Source of the DNA: Lepidodermella squamata
Lineage: Eukaryota > Gastrotricha
Direction: 5' to 3'
NCBI GenBank assembly: GCA_047495785.1
Contig: JBLDXI010000029.1
Coordinates: forward strand, 1,984,001-2,048,000
Length of the DNA stretch: 64,000 nt
Numbering within the stretch: the stretch's first letter is position 1; each line of letters starts with the position of its first letter. The notes below the pieces were generated by a model that saw nothing but the letters and a program-made list of their open reading frames with translations, searched no databases and was not told the DNA's origin. A program made the position numbers and the translations under genes. This document shows, in pieces, positions 31,964 through 44,039 of the stretch.

Positions 31964-32877
31964 TCAGCGAGGAGAATGGCAGCATAGTAGAGCCGAGTCT
32001 CGATTTGGTTTTCCAACCAATTGTCGATTGCTGCATTCGCAACACATTGTAAAGCAAACGATGATGTAGCTGAATGTCAGCAAAGACTGGACAGCGACGA
32101 TCGCCAAGCCGATGGGCCACGAAATCAAGGTGGGGTCAAAGCTTGGCCTCGTTAGGGTGTAGACAAATCCGGCAACGGATGGTGCGTATAATGTGGTCAG
32201 GAGAATATCCTGCATTGAAAAACATCATGCTACTTGAAATGATCAATACGTTTTGGATGATTCATTCATACAAAGGAGCAACATTTTGTTTAATCGAAAA
32301 AACAGATATCTCTTACCGAAATCATGTCGTATGCCCAGCTGTGGCATTTCTTGACCAAAAGCTGTAGGACAGCGGCCAAGAGGCCGAAGAAAAACGGCGT
32401 GATCACCCATCCTGAGTACGGCCAACTCTGCTGTAGTAGGTACTCGGCACTAACTTTGTCAGCTATTTCTTCATAACGGCGCAGATCGACAATATAGACT
32501 GTCGATAGAGCGATGCAATAAATGTTGAGTGTAAGCTGTAACAGTCTTGTGATTCCACAGCCTGATCGCAGTCTTATTATTAAGCTCGGCTGAGACTTGA
32601 CATGTTCAACATTCATATTGGCTGAGTGTCCTTGAATGGTGGGCCTCGCTCTGACATAAACCGGAGTTCGATGAGAACTAAAATGCTGCTCATTATGTTT
32701 CATTTGGTTGGCTGGTGGAAAATCATAAACCGCTGGCCAATGGGTAGAGAATTGCGGGTCGTCAGGATGAAATCGGTGAGCAAGTGGAGGATAATTGTGA
32801 AATGGCCGATGACTAGCTGACTGATGCTCATAGCCATAAAATTGGCGAGCAGGTGTAGAAGCAGCTTGAAGCGACAT
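31964..32877 (-). CDS. Tetraspan array member 9 (intact first exon, truncated second)
   Basis: E1 32317..32877 is intact from MSLQAASTPARQFYG, with three N-terminal repeats, TM1 and TM2. E2 starts at 32209 after TGCAG and encodes TM3, TM4 and MCCECSNRQLVGKP, but homology ends at about 31976 and the frame stops at 31964 without a donor. The product would be 268 residues lacking the juxtamembrane acidic segment and the Gly/Cys tail. It is the sister of member 1, with very similar E1, intron and upstream DNA; member 1 keeps E2 but lost the start, so the two show opposite damage. Confidence 0.62.
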
Positions 32878-33445
32878 CCAAAATGTTTTGTAGATTGGAT
32901 ATGAGTGCAGTTGAGGCGCATTGAAAAAGCTGCAGGCATAATCATTGATTCATGGTTGACTCATGGTTGCAGCACATCGTCAGGGAAAGCTACTTTTTGA
33001 GTCTTGGGTATGTTGGCGTAAAAGTACGTAAAAGTTCACTTTTGCTAACACTACTTGCCGCACTGCAGGTATAATGCTTAACTCATGGCTGCAGCACATC
33101 GCCGAGGAAAGCTAATTTTTTAGTATATGGTATGTTGATGTAAACGTTCGATACTGCTTGTTGTTGCACAAAATCATGATGCCTCCTTGGCTCCCCAAAA
33201 AGAGTCTGCAACCAGAAACCGTATGAGAACGCAAAGGTTTTCGATCTAACTTCAACCAGTACTCAATTTATTGATGCCACCGAACATTGTAATATATTCA
33301 AATCGGACGAATATATCCTTGAATTAAGTTCAATTTATTACAATCGATGTGAGACCCCCTATTTTGTGTCTGTGATAGGAAATGTAGGATATTATAATCA
33401 GCTGCAACCTTCGAATCCTCCGCCTCCTTCTCCGTCGCATCCTCA

Positions 33446-35486
33446 TCATGCTCCTCCCCCGATATAATCCATATTATACACTGTCCCGAAAAACAAAAAG
33501 GAATAAAAACGAGAATTGACTAGGAGAGTCAGAAATAAGGAAATTGCGACTTACTCCGCATTGCGCGTTGTCGTTCATCCTCTGCTGCCATCTCAAGCTT
33601 AACTCCAGGGTCGGCCGCGTAGGCAGCATGAAGGCAGCACATACAAGTTGAGTAGTGATCCGGTTTTCCAACCAGTTGCCAATTGCTGCATTTGCAACAC
33701 ATCGTAGAGCAAACGATGATGTAGCTCACCGTTAACAAAGATTGGACTGCGACAATTGCCCAGCCGATGGGCCACGAAATCAAGGTGTGTTCGTAGCATG
33801 GCTTCGTTAGCGTAAAGACAAAGGCGATAATGAATGGTATGTACAGTATAGTCAGAAGAACATCCTGAATTGAATAGCGTAATGTTATAAGCACCTTTAT
33901 AACAAGTGTAAAGCGTGGGTTAAGTTGATCTGACGTCAAACAAGCTCACTTTTCTAATACTTCCACATTTCTATTCCACAACGCATAAAGCCTCCTTAGT
34001 TCCAAAAAGAGTCAAAATCCATTTGAGTAAAAGCATGAAACGTAGTGACGCCGAAATTTCGCCGCAAGCTAAAATCTACCCTTATAGCAGCACGCAGGAA
34101 AAGGTCTTACAGGCTGATGTTTGTATTCGAAAATGGTTTCGTAAATAAGGACTTTAGCGCTTTTAGCGTGGCATTGAATGCCACATGGTCAACATAAATT
34201 CATCAACTACCAATTTTAATCATGCCTCAGACTTTCGATGCATTTAATTCAGACGACCCCCGAAAATACCTGAAATATCTTCGTCCGATTTATAATTTTG
34301 CCAAGGAGTGCCGCGATATGGTACAAAATTGGCTCAGCATGTTGTATGAACATGAACTCATCATCTTAACACTTTAACCGCCAAAAATAGACTGCGATGT
34401 CCTAATAATCCTGGGTCTGTCAAAAAGTTCTTTTTTCGGGTCAACGATGCGTCGTAGTGCAGAATGCCTGACATCAAACATGTAGCCTGACATGTAGTCC
34501 ATGGCCCGGCGGTTCTTTTGACACCGAATTCGGGGCCAAAGACTTCAAGGAACGCACAGAAAACAACTTGTAAAAACAGTGAAATTTCGATTGTTGCGCC
34601 ACAATCTGGGTCTATTAATTAGGTCCAATTCCGAGTCTGATTTTTGGCTCTAATCCAAAATGTCGACGCTATTTTTCAATGACCTGCTCAGACCTTGAGG
34701 CCCCGAATTCTGTGTCAAAAGAACTGCCGGATCATGTCCGTCTGTCAGGCATTTTCCCTGCTCTACGACGCATCGTTGACCCGAAAAAAAACTTTTCGAC
34801 ATACCCAGGGTTTAAACCCAAATGTCGGATCTCCAATGTATTTTTGGCAGTTAAAGTGTTAAGGTAATTTTACTGATAATTTAGGGAGCCCTAATGAGAA
34901 TTCATATTTTCTCTTATTTACAATGACGTGTACGGCAAGGAATTTGCTGATGCACTTGTTGAGCTACTAAGATGGGTCCTTTAATGTTCAAAGGGGGAAG
35001 TTCAGGAGACAGGAGACCTGACGGTCAGGGCGGGTGCAGTGTCTCAAAAAGCTGTAGGTATTTACTAGGTATTTATAGTATAGGTAACCTAATTAGCCTA
35101 ATTTATAAAAATGATGCAAGCTCTCATACCGAAGCCATGTCGTAAGCCCAGCAGTAGCATCGTTTGAGCAAAAGCTGTAGGACAGCGGCCAAGAGGCCAA
35201 AGCAAGACGGCGTTATGACCCATCCGGAGTATATCCATCGCTGCCACAGCATACACTCAGCATCAGCGCTGACGAATTTGTTTTTACATTGGCCCCGATC
35301 GACGATGTAGACTATCGATAGAGCCATATTTACAATGTTGAATAAGAGCTGAAAAAGTCTTGCGATTCCATAGCCTGATCGCAGTCTGGTTGAAATAAAG
35401 TTCGGTTCAAAGTCGGCCGTCGCTAAGTCGTAAACTTGCGACCGATGAATATTGAACAAGTTGCTCATTACAGTTCGAAACGACAT
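33446..35486 (-). CDS. Tetraspan array member 10
   Basis: E1 35130..35486, E2 33555..33864, E3 33446..33480 (tentative), 233 residues. E1 starts at MSFRTVMSNLF with an eroded single repeat, then STRLRSGYGIARLFQL (TM1) and YSGWVITPSCFGLLAAVLQ (TM2); the donor is GTATGAG. An in-frame ATG lies 30 nt upstream (35516). E2 is canonical (ISWPIGWAIVAVQSLLTV, MCCKCSNWQ). The E3 acceptor has changed from CAAG|CG to GACAG|TG and the tail stops early after a short Gly run, though Gly/Cys-like sequence continues out of frame. Intron 1 (1265 bp) holds a TTAA-flanked element and a second one lies just upstream of the leader. Confidence 0.6.
34370..34858. mobile_element. TTAA-flanked foldback element, copy A (piggyBac-type target)
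   Basis: Ends CACTTTAACCGCC and GGCAGTTAAAGTG, flanked by TTAA on both sides (34366-34369, 34859-34862). Arms pair over more than 100 bp. No transposase. Lies in intron 1 of member 10. Confidence 0.82.
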
Positions 35487-35531
35487 TGGAAATGTGCGAA
35501 TTAAATATACGCGCATGCGAGGTGCATTTAA

Positions 35532-36036
35532 CACTTTAAATGCCAAAAATAGACTGCGAGGTCCGATATTTGGGTCTAATTCCTGGGTCTGTCAAACAGT
35601 CTTTTATTTCGGGTCAACGATGCGTCGAGGGGCAAAATGCCTGACGGCAAAGTGTAGGCCATGACCTGGCGGTTCTTTTGACACCGAATTCGGGGCCACA
35701 AGGTCTGAGCAGGTCATTGAAAATGACAGTGAAATAACGTCGAAAATTTTGGATTGGAGCCAAAAATCAGACCCAAGAATTGGACCTAATTATTAGACCC
35801 AGATTATGGCGCAACAATCGAAATTTCACTGTTTTTCAAGTTTGATTTCTGTGCGTTCGTTGAAGTCTTTGGCCCCAAATTCGGTGTCAAAAGAACCGCC
35901 AGGTCATGGCCTACACTTTGCCGTCAGGCATTTTGCCCCTCGACGCATCGTTGACCCGAAATAAAAGACTGTTTGACAGACCCAGGAATTAGACCCAAAT
36001 ATCGGACCTCGCAGTCTATTTTTGGCATTTAAAGTG
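35532..36036. mobile_element. TTAA-flanked foldback element, copy B (piggyBac-type target)
   Basis: Ends CACTTTAAATGCC and GGCATTTAAAGTG, flanked by TTAA (35528-35531, 36037-36040). The inverted arms are almost perfect over about 170 bp each. Sister copies read GTGCATTTAAATAGTTGAAG here, so the empty site is known and confirms TTAA as the duplication. Confidence 0.9.
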
Positions 36037-36867
36037 TTAAATAGTTGAAGACTAATTATCTTGTAATCGCTTTATCGCGCTTAAATTAGAGCTTCCGATT
36101 TGGCTGAACTTTTGGTGACAGGTGCGCTATAGGCTACGGTGAAGGGCTATGTATCAGCCTAGACTGACTGAAGGCTAAATTCCTATTATTTGCTTATAAT
36201 GACAATTCAGCTATTATTTCCGTTCTATGACTCGTGGGTCACATTCAACTAACGCATGTCAAAATACTAACCCGAGCTTATGCTGCAAATGTATGCTGCG
36301 CCTCATCTCCATACCAAAATCTCGCTATTATGCCAACTGGTTTATTTTGAGCAGGCTACTAGCTCAGTCCATAGCTAAATTAGATCTTAACCCTTTAATG
36401 GCGGAATTATTCATCTCCGGGAGAAAACATATTTGACGGCAGTTTTATGGGTTTTTCAAGGCCCTGGTCACGATTTTGAAATCCGTTTGTTGTATCTATC
36501 ACCTTTAAGGCTGTTCGAAAACTGGCCAATATCGTCCCATCCACCCAGCTGATTTCAGGCGATTTTTTGAGCACCCTAATTTCTGTGTCAGGTGACTTTA
36601 GCTTTGGAATTTTAGATTCCAAATTACTCCCATGAAGATCCCCCTCACTTATATCACCGAAAAAAGTTATTTTAGACAAGTTTTAGAGGCTATAGGCTCA
36701 GCATTCAGCTTTTCCAGTATTTCCTCTCGGAAAGTTATTGCAGCACAATAATCACGTACTCCGCCTGTATAATTCTGAGCGGATAGGGTGAATTTGGCCG
36801 GTTTGATTGAATTTTAATAGCGCCATCATTTTTAATTTCCAACTTTAATTTCCACTTTAATTTATGT

Positions 36868-37340
36868 CAATGAGACTATGGCGGACACGGTGGTATTTTT
36901 TGCTAGATCAAAAAGATCGGAGACCTGTGACTGAATGGTTAAGCGTCCGCAGTGCTTTCTCAGAAGGTCAGTGGTTCGCTTCCAAGTCACGGCGCGTGTG
37001 TAACTGAGCAGAGCACTTTTACCCCTACTGCTCCGGCTGAGTGGCGGCAATACACCCTTGGTCACCGATCCTTCTCGTCGGAACTAATCACCTCGGTCAG
37101 CAATAGCCGAGCGAAGCCTCACGACATCCGTCTAGGTCGGTATGGTGCCAATGGAGCTTGCAGTGTCGCACGGTGCAAAAGTTCTATTGCGCAAATGGAC
37201 GCCGACACGGACAGCAATACCCGTTGATCTGCGACATCACACCCTCTGGTTCACACCCTATACGGTATACGGCGCAGCAACCCGACATCCTCTGCCTTCG
37301 GCCAGCAATAGCCACTAGAATAACACTTGAGTGTCTGTGA
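36868..37340 (+). mobile_element. tRNA-derived SINE
   Basis: At 36927-36991 the sequence resembles a tRNA of the Ser/Leu type: A-box-like TGACTGAATGG (36928-36938), a variable-arm-like insert and a B box GGTTCGCTTCC (36973-36983), closed by GTGAC and GTCAC. A GC-richer body with no coding potential follows to about 37340. The cloverleaf is imperfect, so this is a SINE promoter and not a tRNA gene. The outer limits are approximate. Confidence 0.6.
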
Positions 37341-37857
37341 TAAGTTATGCCTTACTATGTGCTAAAATCATGCCAATGATAATTGCACGCCAAAAAAGTT
37401 TTCAAGTTTTCAAGTATGAAAATTCAAGTTGAATAAATCGAAATTTCAATCTCAGGTTGGCTATTATCAAATTGCTAGTATATCCTGACCGTGCAAGAAA
37501 ACGGCGTCCGGGTTTCAAAATCACGTAGTTAACATCGAAAAGCAATATTCGTCAGAAAGACGATCAAGAATTCATGAAACTCAATTTTCTGCGAATTTTC
37601 GAAGTTGAATTTCCGAAATCGTCCTTCCCGCCGTGAAAGGGTTAACAGTATTGGCTTTTAGCTGCAAATTATTGAGTGCATGTCCCCATCTGATTACGAT
37701 TTGAGAAGATTTCGCCCATGATCACTGATATACCCCCTGCCTAATGAACATTATTATTGTATTCAACCCTATCGAGCACGTGGGCTATCACCAAGTAAAA
37801 AGACAGCAAAAATCTTGTTTCTGCCTTTTGGTGGCCGAAATCTATGACACAACGATA

Positions 37858-38030
37858 CAGGGTGGCAAAAATTCTGCAGAAGGCGAATTCGATGCGTATC
37901 ATTTCAATGAGTTGCAGGAAATTCACGAGTTACATTGGCAATAGAATGCTTGAAATTTTTCAACTTCTTAAAACTCCTCATTAAGATGATACGCATCGAA
38001 TTTGCATTCTGCAGAATTTTTGGCCCCCTG
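37858..38030. repeat. 173-bp foldback
   Basis: CAGGGTGGCAAAAATTCTGC at the left and its near-inverse at the right (ending GGCCCCCTG), pairing over about 55 bp with ATTCGATGCGTATCAT inside each arm. No coding capacity. Confidence 0.75.
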
Positions 38031-38069
38031 TAGAGAACACGTAAGAAAATCCAGTCTTTTTGCTCTTAG

Positions 38070-38075
38070 TTTATT
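38070..38075 (-). terminator. Poly(A) signal AATAAA of member 11
   Basis: AATAAA on the minus strand about 117 nt past the stop of member 11, in the conserved CTTCATAAATAAA context. Confidence 0.55.
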
Positions 38076-38191
38076 TATGAAGCTCGAAATATCATACAAT
38101 TTAGTAGAATTATTGCCGAGGGCGATGTATTTTTTTGCTCTTTTCGGCATTATCCTTCAGAAGCCAATGAACAGATCGCGACGCTGAAACC

Positions 38192-39247
38192 TTAAATACC
38201 AATTCCTCCTCCTCTCCATGCTTCCCAACCGCCACCGGGACCACCAACGCAAACACCACCAGCTACAACAAAAACAGAAAGTGAAAGAAAAAAGACTAAC
38301 TACTAGAGCGAAGTCGACGGAGTCAGTGATATAGAAAATAATGTCTTCGATAGGGAAATAGTTGTTATATAGGCATTGATTTACGACAGTCAAAAAGAAG
38401 GAAATTTCGACTTACCCCGGATAGCGCGTAGCCGTTCATCCTCTGCTTTCTTCTCCGCCTGAACTTCAGGGTCGGCAGCGTAGGCAGCAGAAAGGCAGCA
38501 CATGCAAGCTGAGTAGTGGTCCGGTTTTCCAACCAATTGTTGATTACTGCATTTGCAACACATTGTAAAGCAAACGATGATGTAGCTCAATGTCAACAAC
38601 GATTGAACTTCGACAATTGCCCAGCCGATGGGCCATGAAATCAAGTTGCGGTCGAAACTTGGCCTCGTAAGAACGTATAGATATCCGACAAGGAACGATG
38701 TGTACAATATGGCCAGAATTATATCCTGTAAATATGACAAAACGTTTTTAATGAAGTCTCGTAGGAGCTCAACCAGTTAGTTTTCCCTATTCAATCAAAA
38801 ATCAGTAGGGCAAAACAACAAGTTTGTTAAAGAAAGCTCTCTTACCCAAACCATTTCGTATGCCCAGCTGAGGCAATTTCTGTCCAAAAGCTGTAAGACA
38901 GCGATCAATAGGCCGAAGAAAGACGGCGTGATGATCCATCCTGAGTACAGCCAATTCTGCTTTAGTAGATACTCATCACCAACTTTGACAGCTTCATCTT
39001 TATAGCGGGCCAGATCTACAATATAGGCTATTGATAGAGCTAAGTATACAATGTTGAGTACAAGCTGTAACAGTCTTGTGATTCCACAGCCTGATTGCAG
39101 TCTAATTGAAATTAAACTCGGTTCCTTCGTGGTAGGTGGGCGTGCTGAAATGTCGGGCCTCGCCAGAACAATAACCGCCGGCTGATGAGTAGAGAACTGA
39201 ACCTCGTTGGGATAAAATTGAGGAGCAGCTTGCAATGGCATAGACAT
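38192..39247 (-). CDS. Tetraspan array member 11
   Basis: E1 38846..39247, E2 38416..38725, E3 38192..38262, 260 residues; phases and splice sites canonical. Two in-frame starts are close together (39247, MSMPLQAAPQFY, and 39241); the second matches sister copies. One N-terminal repeat, TM1 (GITRLLQLVLNIVYLALSI), TM2 (YSGWIITPSFFGLLIAVLQ), E2 with ISWPIGWAIVEVQSLLTL, where a Glu sits inside TM4. The tail is 23 residues with Gly pairs but only one Cys, plus Trp and Arg, so it departs from the usual pattern. E1 ends with Trp instead of Ser before the donor. Confidence 0.75.
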
Positions 39248-39953
39248 AGAAAATTCATGAATTAAAATGCTTATGCGATGTGCTTTATTCAAAGCTGAAT
39301 GTATCATGCCTGACTCATTCCTGAGTGAAATCGTCCTCAAGGTAGAGCTTTACACTCGGCTGAACATTTGGTGACCAGTTTATTACCAGCTACACAACAG
39401 CCTACTGCAAAGAACTACGTTTGAGCAAAGAGTGACTAGGTGCAACACTTTCTCTATAACATATTTTCATGTATACTTATGTGTTTTATTTATATATACA
39501 GTGACTATTGAAGAGTCATTTTTTATGGTTCATGACTCGTGAATCATTGCGATAACAGGATAGCAAATAGTTGTGCATTATTATATGAATTATGTTAGTC
39601 CTGGTTGTCGCACCAAAGTTCACAACAGTTATGAGATTGGACTGTTCTCTGTCAAAAATGCAAGTGAGGTCTTCGCATAAATTGTCTATCCCATACCCGC
39701 TTTTGTACGCGTTCCTAATATTGAAGTCAATTATTACCCTGCCCATGTGGATAATTCCTTCATGCTTTCTATATTCATAACACGAATACGTTTGCAATGA
39801 AGTCCGTGTGGTTTCTTTAACTTGCGTTTTATTTTGAAAAAGACATGATCCTAGCGAAAAGCAGCCGAGAGTAGCTAGCAACCACTGGGAAAGGGCGATA
39901 AATAGCAGAGCTAAATAGTAAGCAGCTGCATATTTTAAACGCGATAAGATGTT

Positions 39954-40044
39954 TCAGCAACCACCAAATCCTCCTACTCCTCCTCCTCCACCACCAACAC
40001 CGCCCACGCCACCACCAGCAAATCCACCCCTTCCTCCGGCCGTT
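39954..40044 (-). pseudogene. Orphan E3 (Gly-rich tail exon)
   Basis: Encodes a Gly-rich tail ending GFGGC-stop, followed by intron-2-type sequence, but the acceptor is changed (GTAACG in place of GTAGCG) and homology breaks off near 40190 before any E2. A relic of a lost member. Confidence 0.65.
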
Positions 40045-40694
40045 ACAAAAAACAAACAGAAAGGGACATTGAAAACACAAACTACAACAGCGAAGTCAAC
40101 ATAGTCAGTGATACAGAAAATAGTTCTTCAATCGGGAACATGTTGGTACATGGGTATTGATTTAGGAAATTTAAAAGAACATGTCTTACCACAAACTCGT
40201 TTCTCATTTTCCTCATGCGTATGCGAGGAAACACATACACACGAAGCAAAAAGCATACAGCCCCCGTTCACAAACTGAAATTTTCCTTCAACCTGTATAT
40301 ATTTTTTCCGACCGGAGATGCCACTGAAAAAGGAGCGGTGGCGCTGGGAGACGAACCCTTGACGACTTCTTAAACATCGATTATTATATCGAGTTGGCTA
40401 TGCCGTTGAGCGTAATGTGACCTATAAATTAGGCTTCAAGGCGAGAAATGCGTTGATAAAGGCGTCAACAAACAAGTCTAAGATTAATAATTCATGCCCG
40501 CTCCTGACTCAGAAAACCTGACCCGCACCTGTTTTATAGCTACGCTATTTATTAATATTGTCATGCTTATGTTACGACCGAAGTCCGAAAGCGACCACGT
40601 CGCGCTCTGGTCGATCAGGATGCGACGGGCCTGCAATCTCTCTTATCAAACACCTTTGTCGGGCTTCGGCTTGTAGGTGTCAACCCATGTACGG

Positions 40695-41187
40695 CGGTCT
40701 CTAAATCGAGAACAATGGACGTGTGCGCGCATTGTCCCGCCGCGCTCTGGCTCAAACGCGCGCGCTTGAGCCAGAGCCCGACTACGTTTGATTTCAAATT
40801 TTTACTAGTCATTCTATTTTTTATCTCCATGGAAGCGTAGTAGAAAAAGTGTATTTTAGTGTTTATTAATCCCTGAGCGGCCATAAAAATAACAGAATAT
40901 TTGAAAAAATTGCTCGATTATTAATACAACACCAGAGGAAATAAAAATCGCGAGTCAGTTAATGGGCCCTGAATATAGATCGTTTGACTACAGCGCGTGA
41001 AGCATACAGCTTGTGACTTCATCATTTTTGGTACAATTTAATTAAAAAAATTTATTAATTAAAAAAATGCTCGGTCACTCGACTTAGTCGATAAGCGCGG
41101 TCGGGCTCTGGCTCGCGCGCAAGAAGTGTGAGCCGGAGCACGGCGGGACAATGCGCGTGCACGTCCATTGTTCTCGATTTAGAGACC
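40695..41187. mobile_element. About 490-bp GC-rich foldback element
   Basis: GGTCTCTAAATCGAGAACAA at the left and its inverse at the right end; arms of about 90 bp pair with few mismatches and contain TGTCCCGCCG and GAGCCAGAGCCCGAC. The spacer is AT-rich. No coding region. Related in style, but not clearly in sequence, to the element at 23691. Confidence 0.75.
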
Positions 41188-43276
41188 GTTTACTCGAGTT
41201 TACTCGAGATTATTAAAAAATCCGCCGTTAAGGCGAATTTTTTTCTAATTACGCGTTTTCTCGATTAGAATCAAAACTCGGTGTTCTAACATATATCGTT
41301 AGCAACCCGCCAAAACAACCACTTTACTATTTATAGCTTTTTTATGGAAAGTACGCTCGACTTTTGAACGTAAATTCAAATTACGATGAGTACGATCAGT
41401 GCTCAAAAAGCCGAACGTACTCCCTCTTTACGTTCGGCTCGTCATACGAAATTGAAAAGCAGGTTCTCAAAGTTTTTAAAGCTCTGATTTATGAGGAAAT
41501 ATTTATGATACTGCTTCAAAATTTGTATGGTTGAATAGAGCGTGAAAAGTTGCACTAGATCGTGAAACCTTATGTCTGCATCGTGAAAACTCAAGGCGCA
41601 ATTAAAACACAAAGTTAGTGTGCGGATAAAAAACAATTTTTTTTATTTCGGCAGTATTAAATAAGCGTGAGAGTCCAGTCTCTTATTATTTGTCTATGTA
41701 TGCTCCATAGATAACGTAGTGATCAGAAAAAAGACTTCCTATCTCGTAATGGCAACAAATTACATTCAAATACCGAGTAAAAAGTCCACCATAAAAGTGT
41801 TGACAGCTTTTATTCGATTTTTCATTTTTCGATTTTCACGCACTCCGTTCTCTATGTGTATATATTGGACATATTTACGACTCCAAGTCCAATATTTGCA
41901 TATACCCCGAGGCATAGTAGTATCTACCGAGTGTCAGGGCTCCGTTGAAATACCTAGCCCCACGTGGCGAAGGTTAAAAAATCATGGAAAATGGGAAAAT
42001 AAAACATCCAACTTAATTTTTCATCAAAAAGTGAGCTTTTCGCCTTTTTTAAATCCAACGCTCATTCGGTCGATTTTCATTTTGATTTTCACTCGCTTTT
42101 TTGCCGCCGGATCTTCGCGTCAAACTGGCATGCTGCTACGATGAAGAATCGCACAATGGGTCGAGCTATTTGAACTGTCGGCTCATCAAATCAACCAGGC
42201 GAGTGAATTCGGCTCATGGCAACTAGTTCGCCGATCTGGTTATTGTCGATCTCAAGCTCAAACAAGGTTTCGATCCCGTACGAGGAAGCGTGTCGTCGAA
42301 CCAGTTCGAGCCAGGAACGAAGGCTGATGGAATGGTACGAAATGCAAGCCGAATACGGCGCCGTTTTGACAATTTCCAGGGTCCAGGATGAATGCTGCGC
42401 GATTTTCTCAACATTGAGGGCGACTGCTACTCGGATTTCGCAAGTGTCCCGGTGGAGTTCTGGGTTTTATGGACATCGGAGCTGACTGCTGCTCGATTTT
42501 CACTGAATTGTGGCCGAATGCTGCTCGATTTTCTCGAAATTTGGGGTGAATGCTGCCAGATTTTCGAGCCGCCCCAGCTTTTCCAAGAGATTGTTTGATT
42601 TTGAAAAATAAAGCTGTACCTCGGGTTTCTCGGGTTTCATGAGTTTCATGGGTCTGAACAATAGACAACTGTCCAATATGTGCTCCTTCTTAAACAATTA
42701 AGTGTCCAATATGTAAAAATCAACTGTCCATTATGTAAAATTATAATTACATATAATTACATATAGCCCTAACATATACTTGGCCTAGGGGTATATAAAG
42801 ATGAAAATTGCAAATTTGAGGCGAAATTCTCTGCTCACGAATAAAGGTGGATTTTTTATTACACGAAATCTTGGTGTTCAAAGTTGTACTTTTGGGGTAC
42901 CCCTTGCCAAATCCTCACGCTTGCGAATTTCCGAGAATAAAACATATCAGGGTGTTACGCAAGGCGGCCCAGTCGAAATACGTTGAAAACCCGACCAAAG
43001 TCGCATCTGCTGAACTTACACAGCACATTTAAATTTGCATGGACGTAGGTGTTCAAAGTTGTACCGGATTACAATTATTAATTTTTTCTAACACTACGGT
43101 GGCTCCTAGGCTCTCAAAAAGAGTCAGATACCAGAATCCATATGATCTAGAAAGCAGAAAGCCAAATGGGAGCTTTCGGCCGAACTTCATACACTACCCA
43201 ATTTAATAATGCTTCCGAACTTTGATAAATTAAAGCCGGACGACGCGCACCGGAAACGGGTCAATCCATGTTAGTC
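41188..43276. other. Intergenic spacer
   Basis: No gene or complete element recognised. From about 42400 to 42620 there is a local run of related phrases (GAATGCTGC, GATTTTC) that suggests an old short tandem repeat. From 43050 on it matches the flank and intron of member 2 (about 4890-5085). Confidence 0.45.
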
Positions 43277-43615
43277 CTGCTGGGGCCCAAGGCCCAAGTC
43301 TGAGACGTGCCCGTTTCTCGCTGCGGCATGTAAAGGTTCGATGAAAATCGAATGAATTTTTGCAAATATATAAAACACAGGCAAGCGCAGGTGCCAACCC
43401 GAGTGCGGGGAGAGAACAATTGCTAGGCCAGCGTATTGCTGAGCGCGCTTAACTCCGCCGCGCTCGGACATCGGGATGATAAAGAGCGATGTCGTTGACC
43501 CGAGAGCGGCGCGCGCAAGCGCTCAACAATAGCATTGGGTTCCATTGTTTACCGGCATACTCGGCCTAACACCTCGCCTAGGCCGTGTGCAATGAAGCGA
43601 GATTTGTTTGAAAAA
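43277..43615. repeat. GC-rich block shared with member 2 intron
   Basis: Matches 5085-5518 with gaps, including AGGCAAGCGCAGGTGC-type and CCATTGTTTACCGGCAT-type strings, and lies at the same place just 3' of the E1 donor position. Confidence 0.6.
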
Positions 43616-43640
43616 ATATCTCTCCTACCCAACACATTTC

Positions 43641-44039
43641 TTAAGCCCAGCTGTAGCACGTTTTGGCCAGAAGTTGTGGCACAGCGACCAAGATGCCAAT
43701 AACTGACGGCACAATGACCCATTCCGAGTCTGACCAATGTGGCCACCGTCGAAACACAACGCCAAATTTAACAGCATTGTCTTTATAACGCCTCAGATCG
43801 ACGACAAAGGATATCGCTAGAGCCATGAATACTATGTTGAATAAAAGCTGTATCAGTCTTGCAATTCCATAGCCCGATCGTAGCCTAATGCGAATTAAGC
43901 TGGGTTCTGTTTTCATGATGGGCAAGTGTGCCTGAACGCCGGGCAACGCTATGACGTAAACTTCCGGCCGTTGTGTATCGAACAGCTGCCAATTCCGATG
44001 AAATTGGTAAGCAGGTGGAGAAAAAGCTTGTAACGGCAT
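43641..44039 (-). pseudogene. Tetraspan array pseudogene 12 (E1 only)
   Basis: Starts normally (MPLQAFSPPAYQFHRN) and encodes one repeat, TM1 and TM2. The conserved SWAYDM becomes SWA-stop through TAC to TAA and the donor region is altered. No E2 or E3 follows. Closest relative is member 2, which in turn has lost the start codon that is intact here. Confidence 0.75.

Larger units (their letters stand above)
36041..38191. other. Intergenic spacer with SINE and small foldback
   Basis: Contains the leader and weak initiator of member 10 near 36145-36165, a SINE at about 36868-37340, a small foldback at 37858-38030, and the 3' flank of member 11. No other gene seen. Confidence 0.5.

Noticed and set aside
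36925-36995. Functional tRNA gene
   Set aside because: The cloverleaf is imperfect and the sequence continues into a SINE-like body; only the promoter boxes are well conserved.
42216-42600. Small protein gene with repeated phrases
   Set aside because: Open on both strands with no conserved domain; fits an old short tandem repeat.
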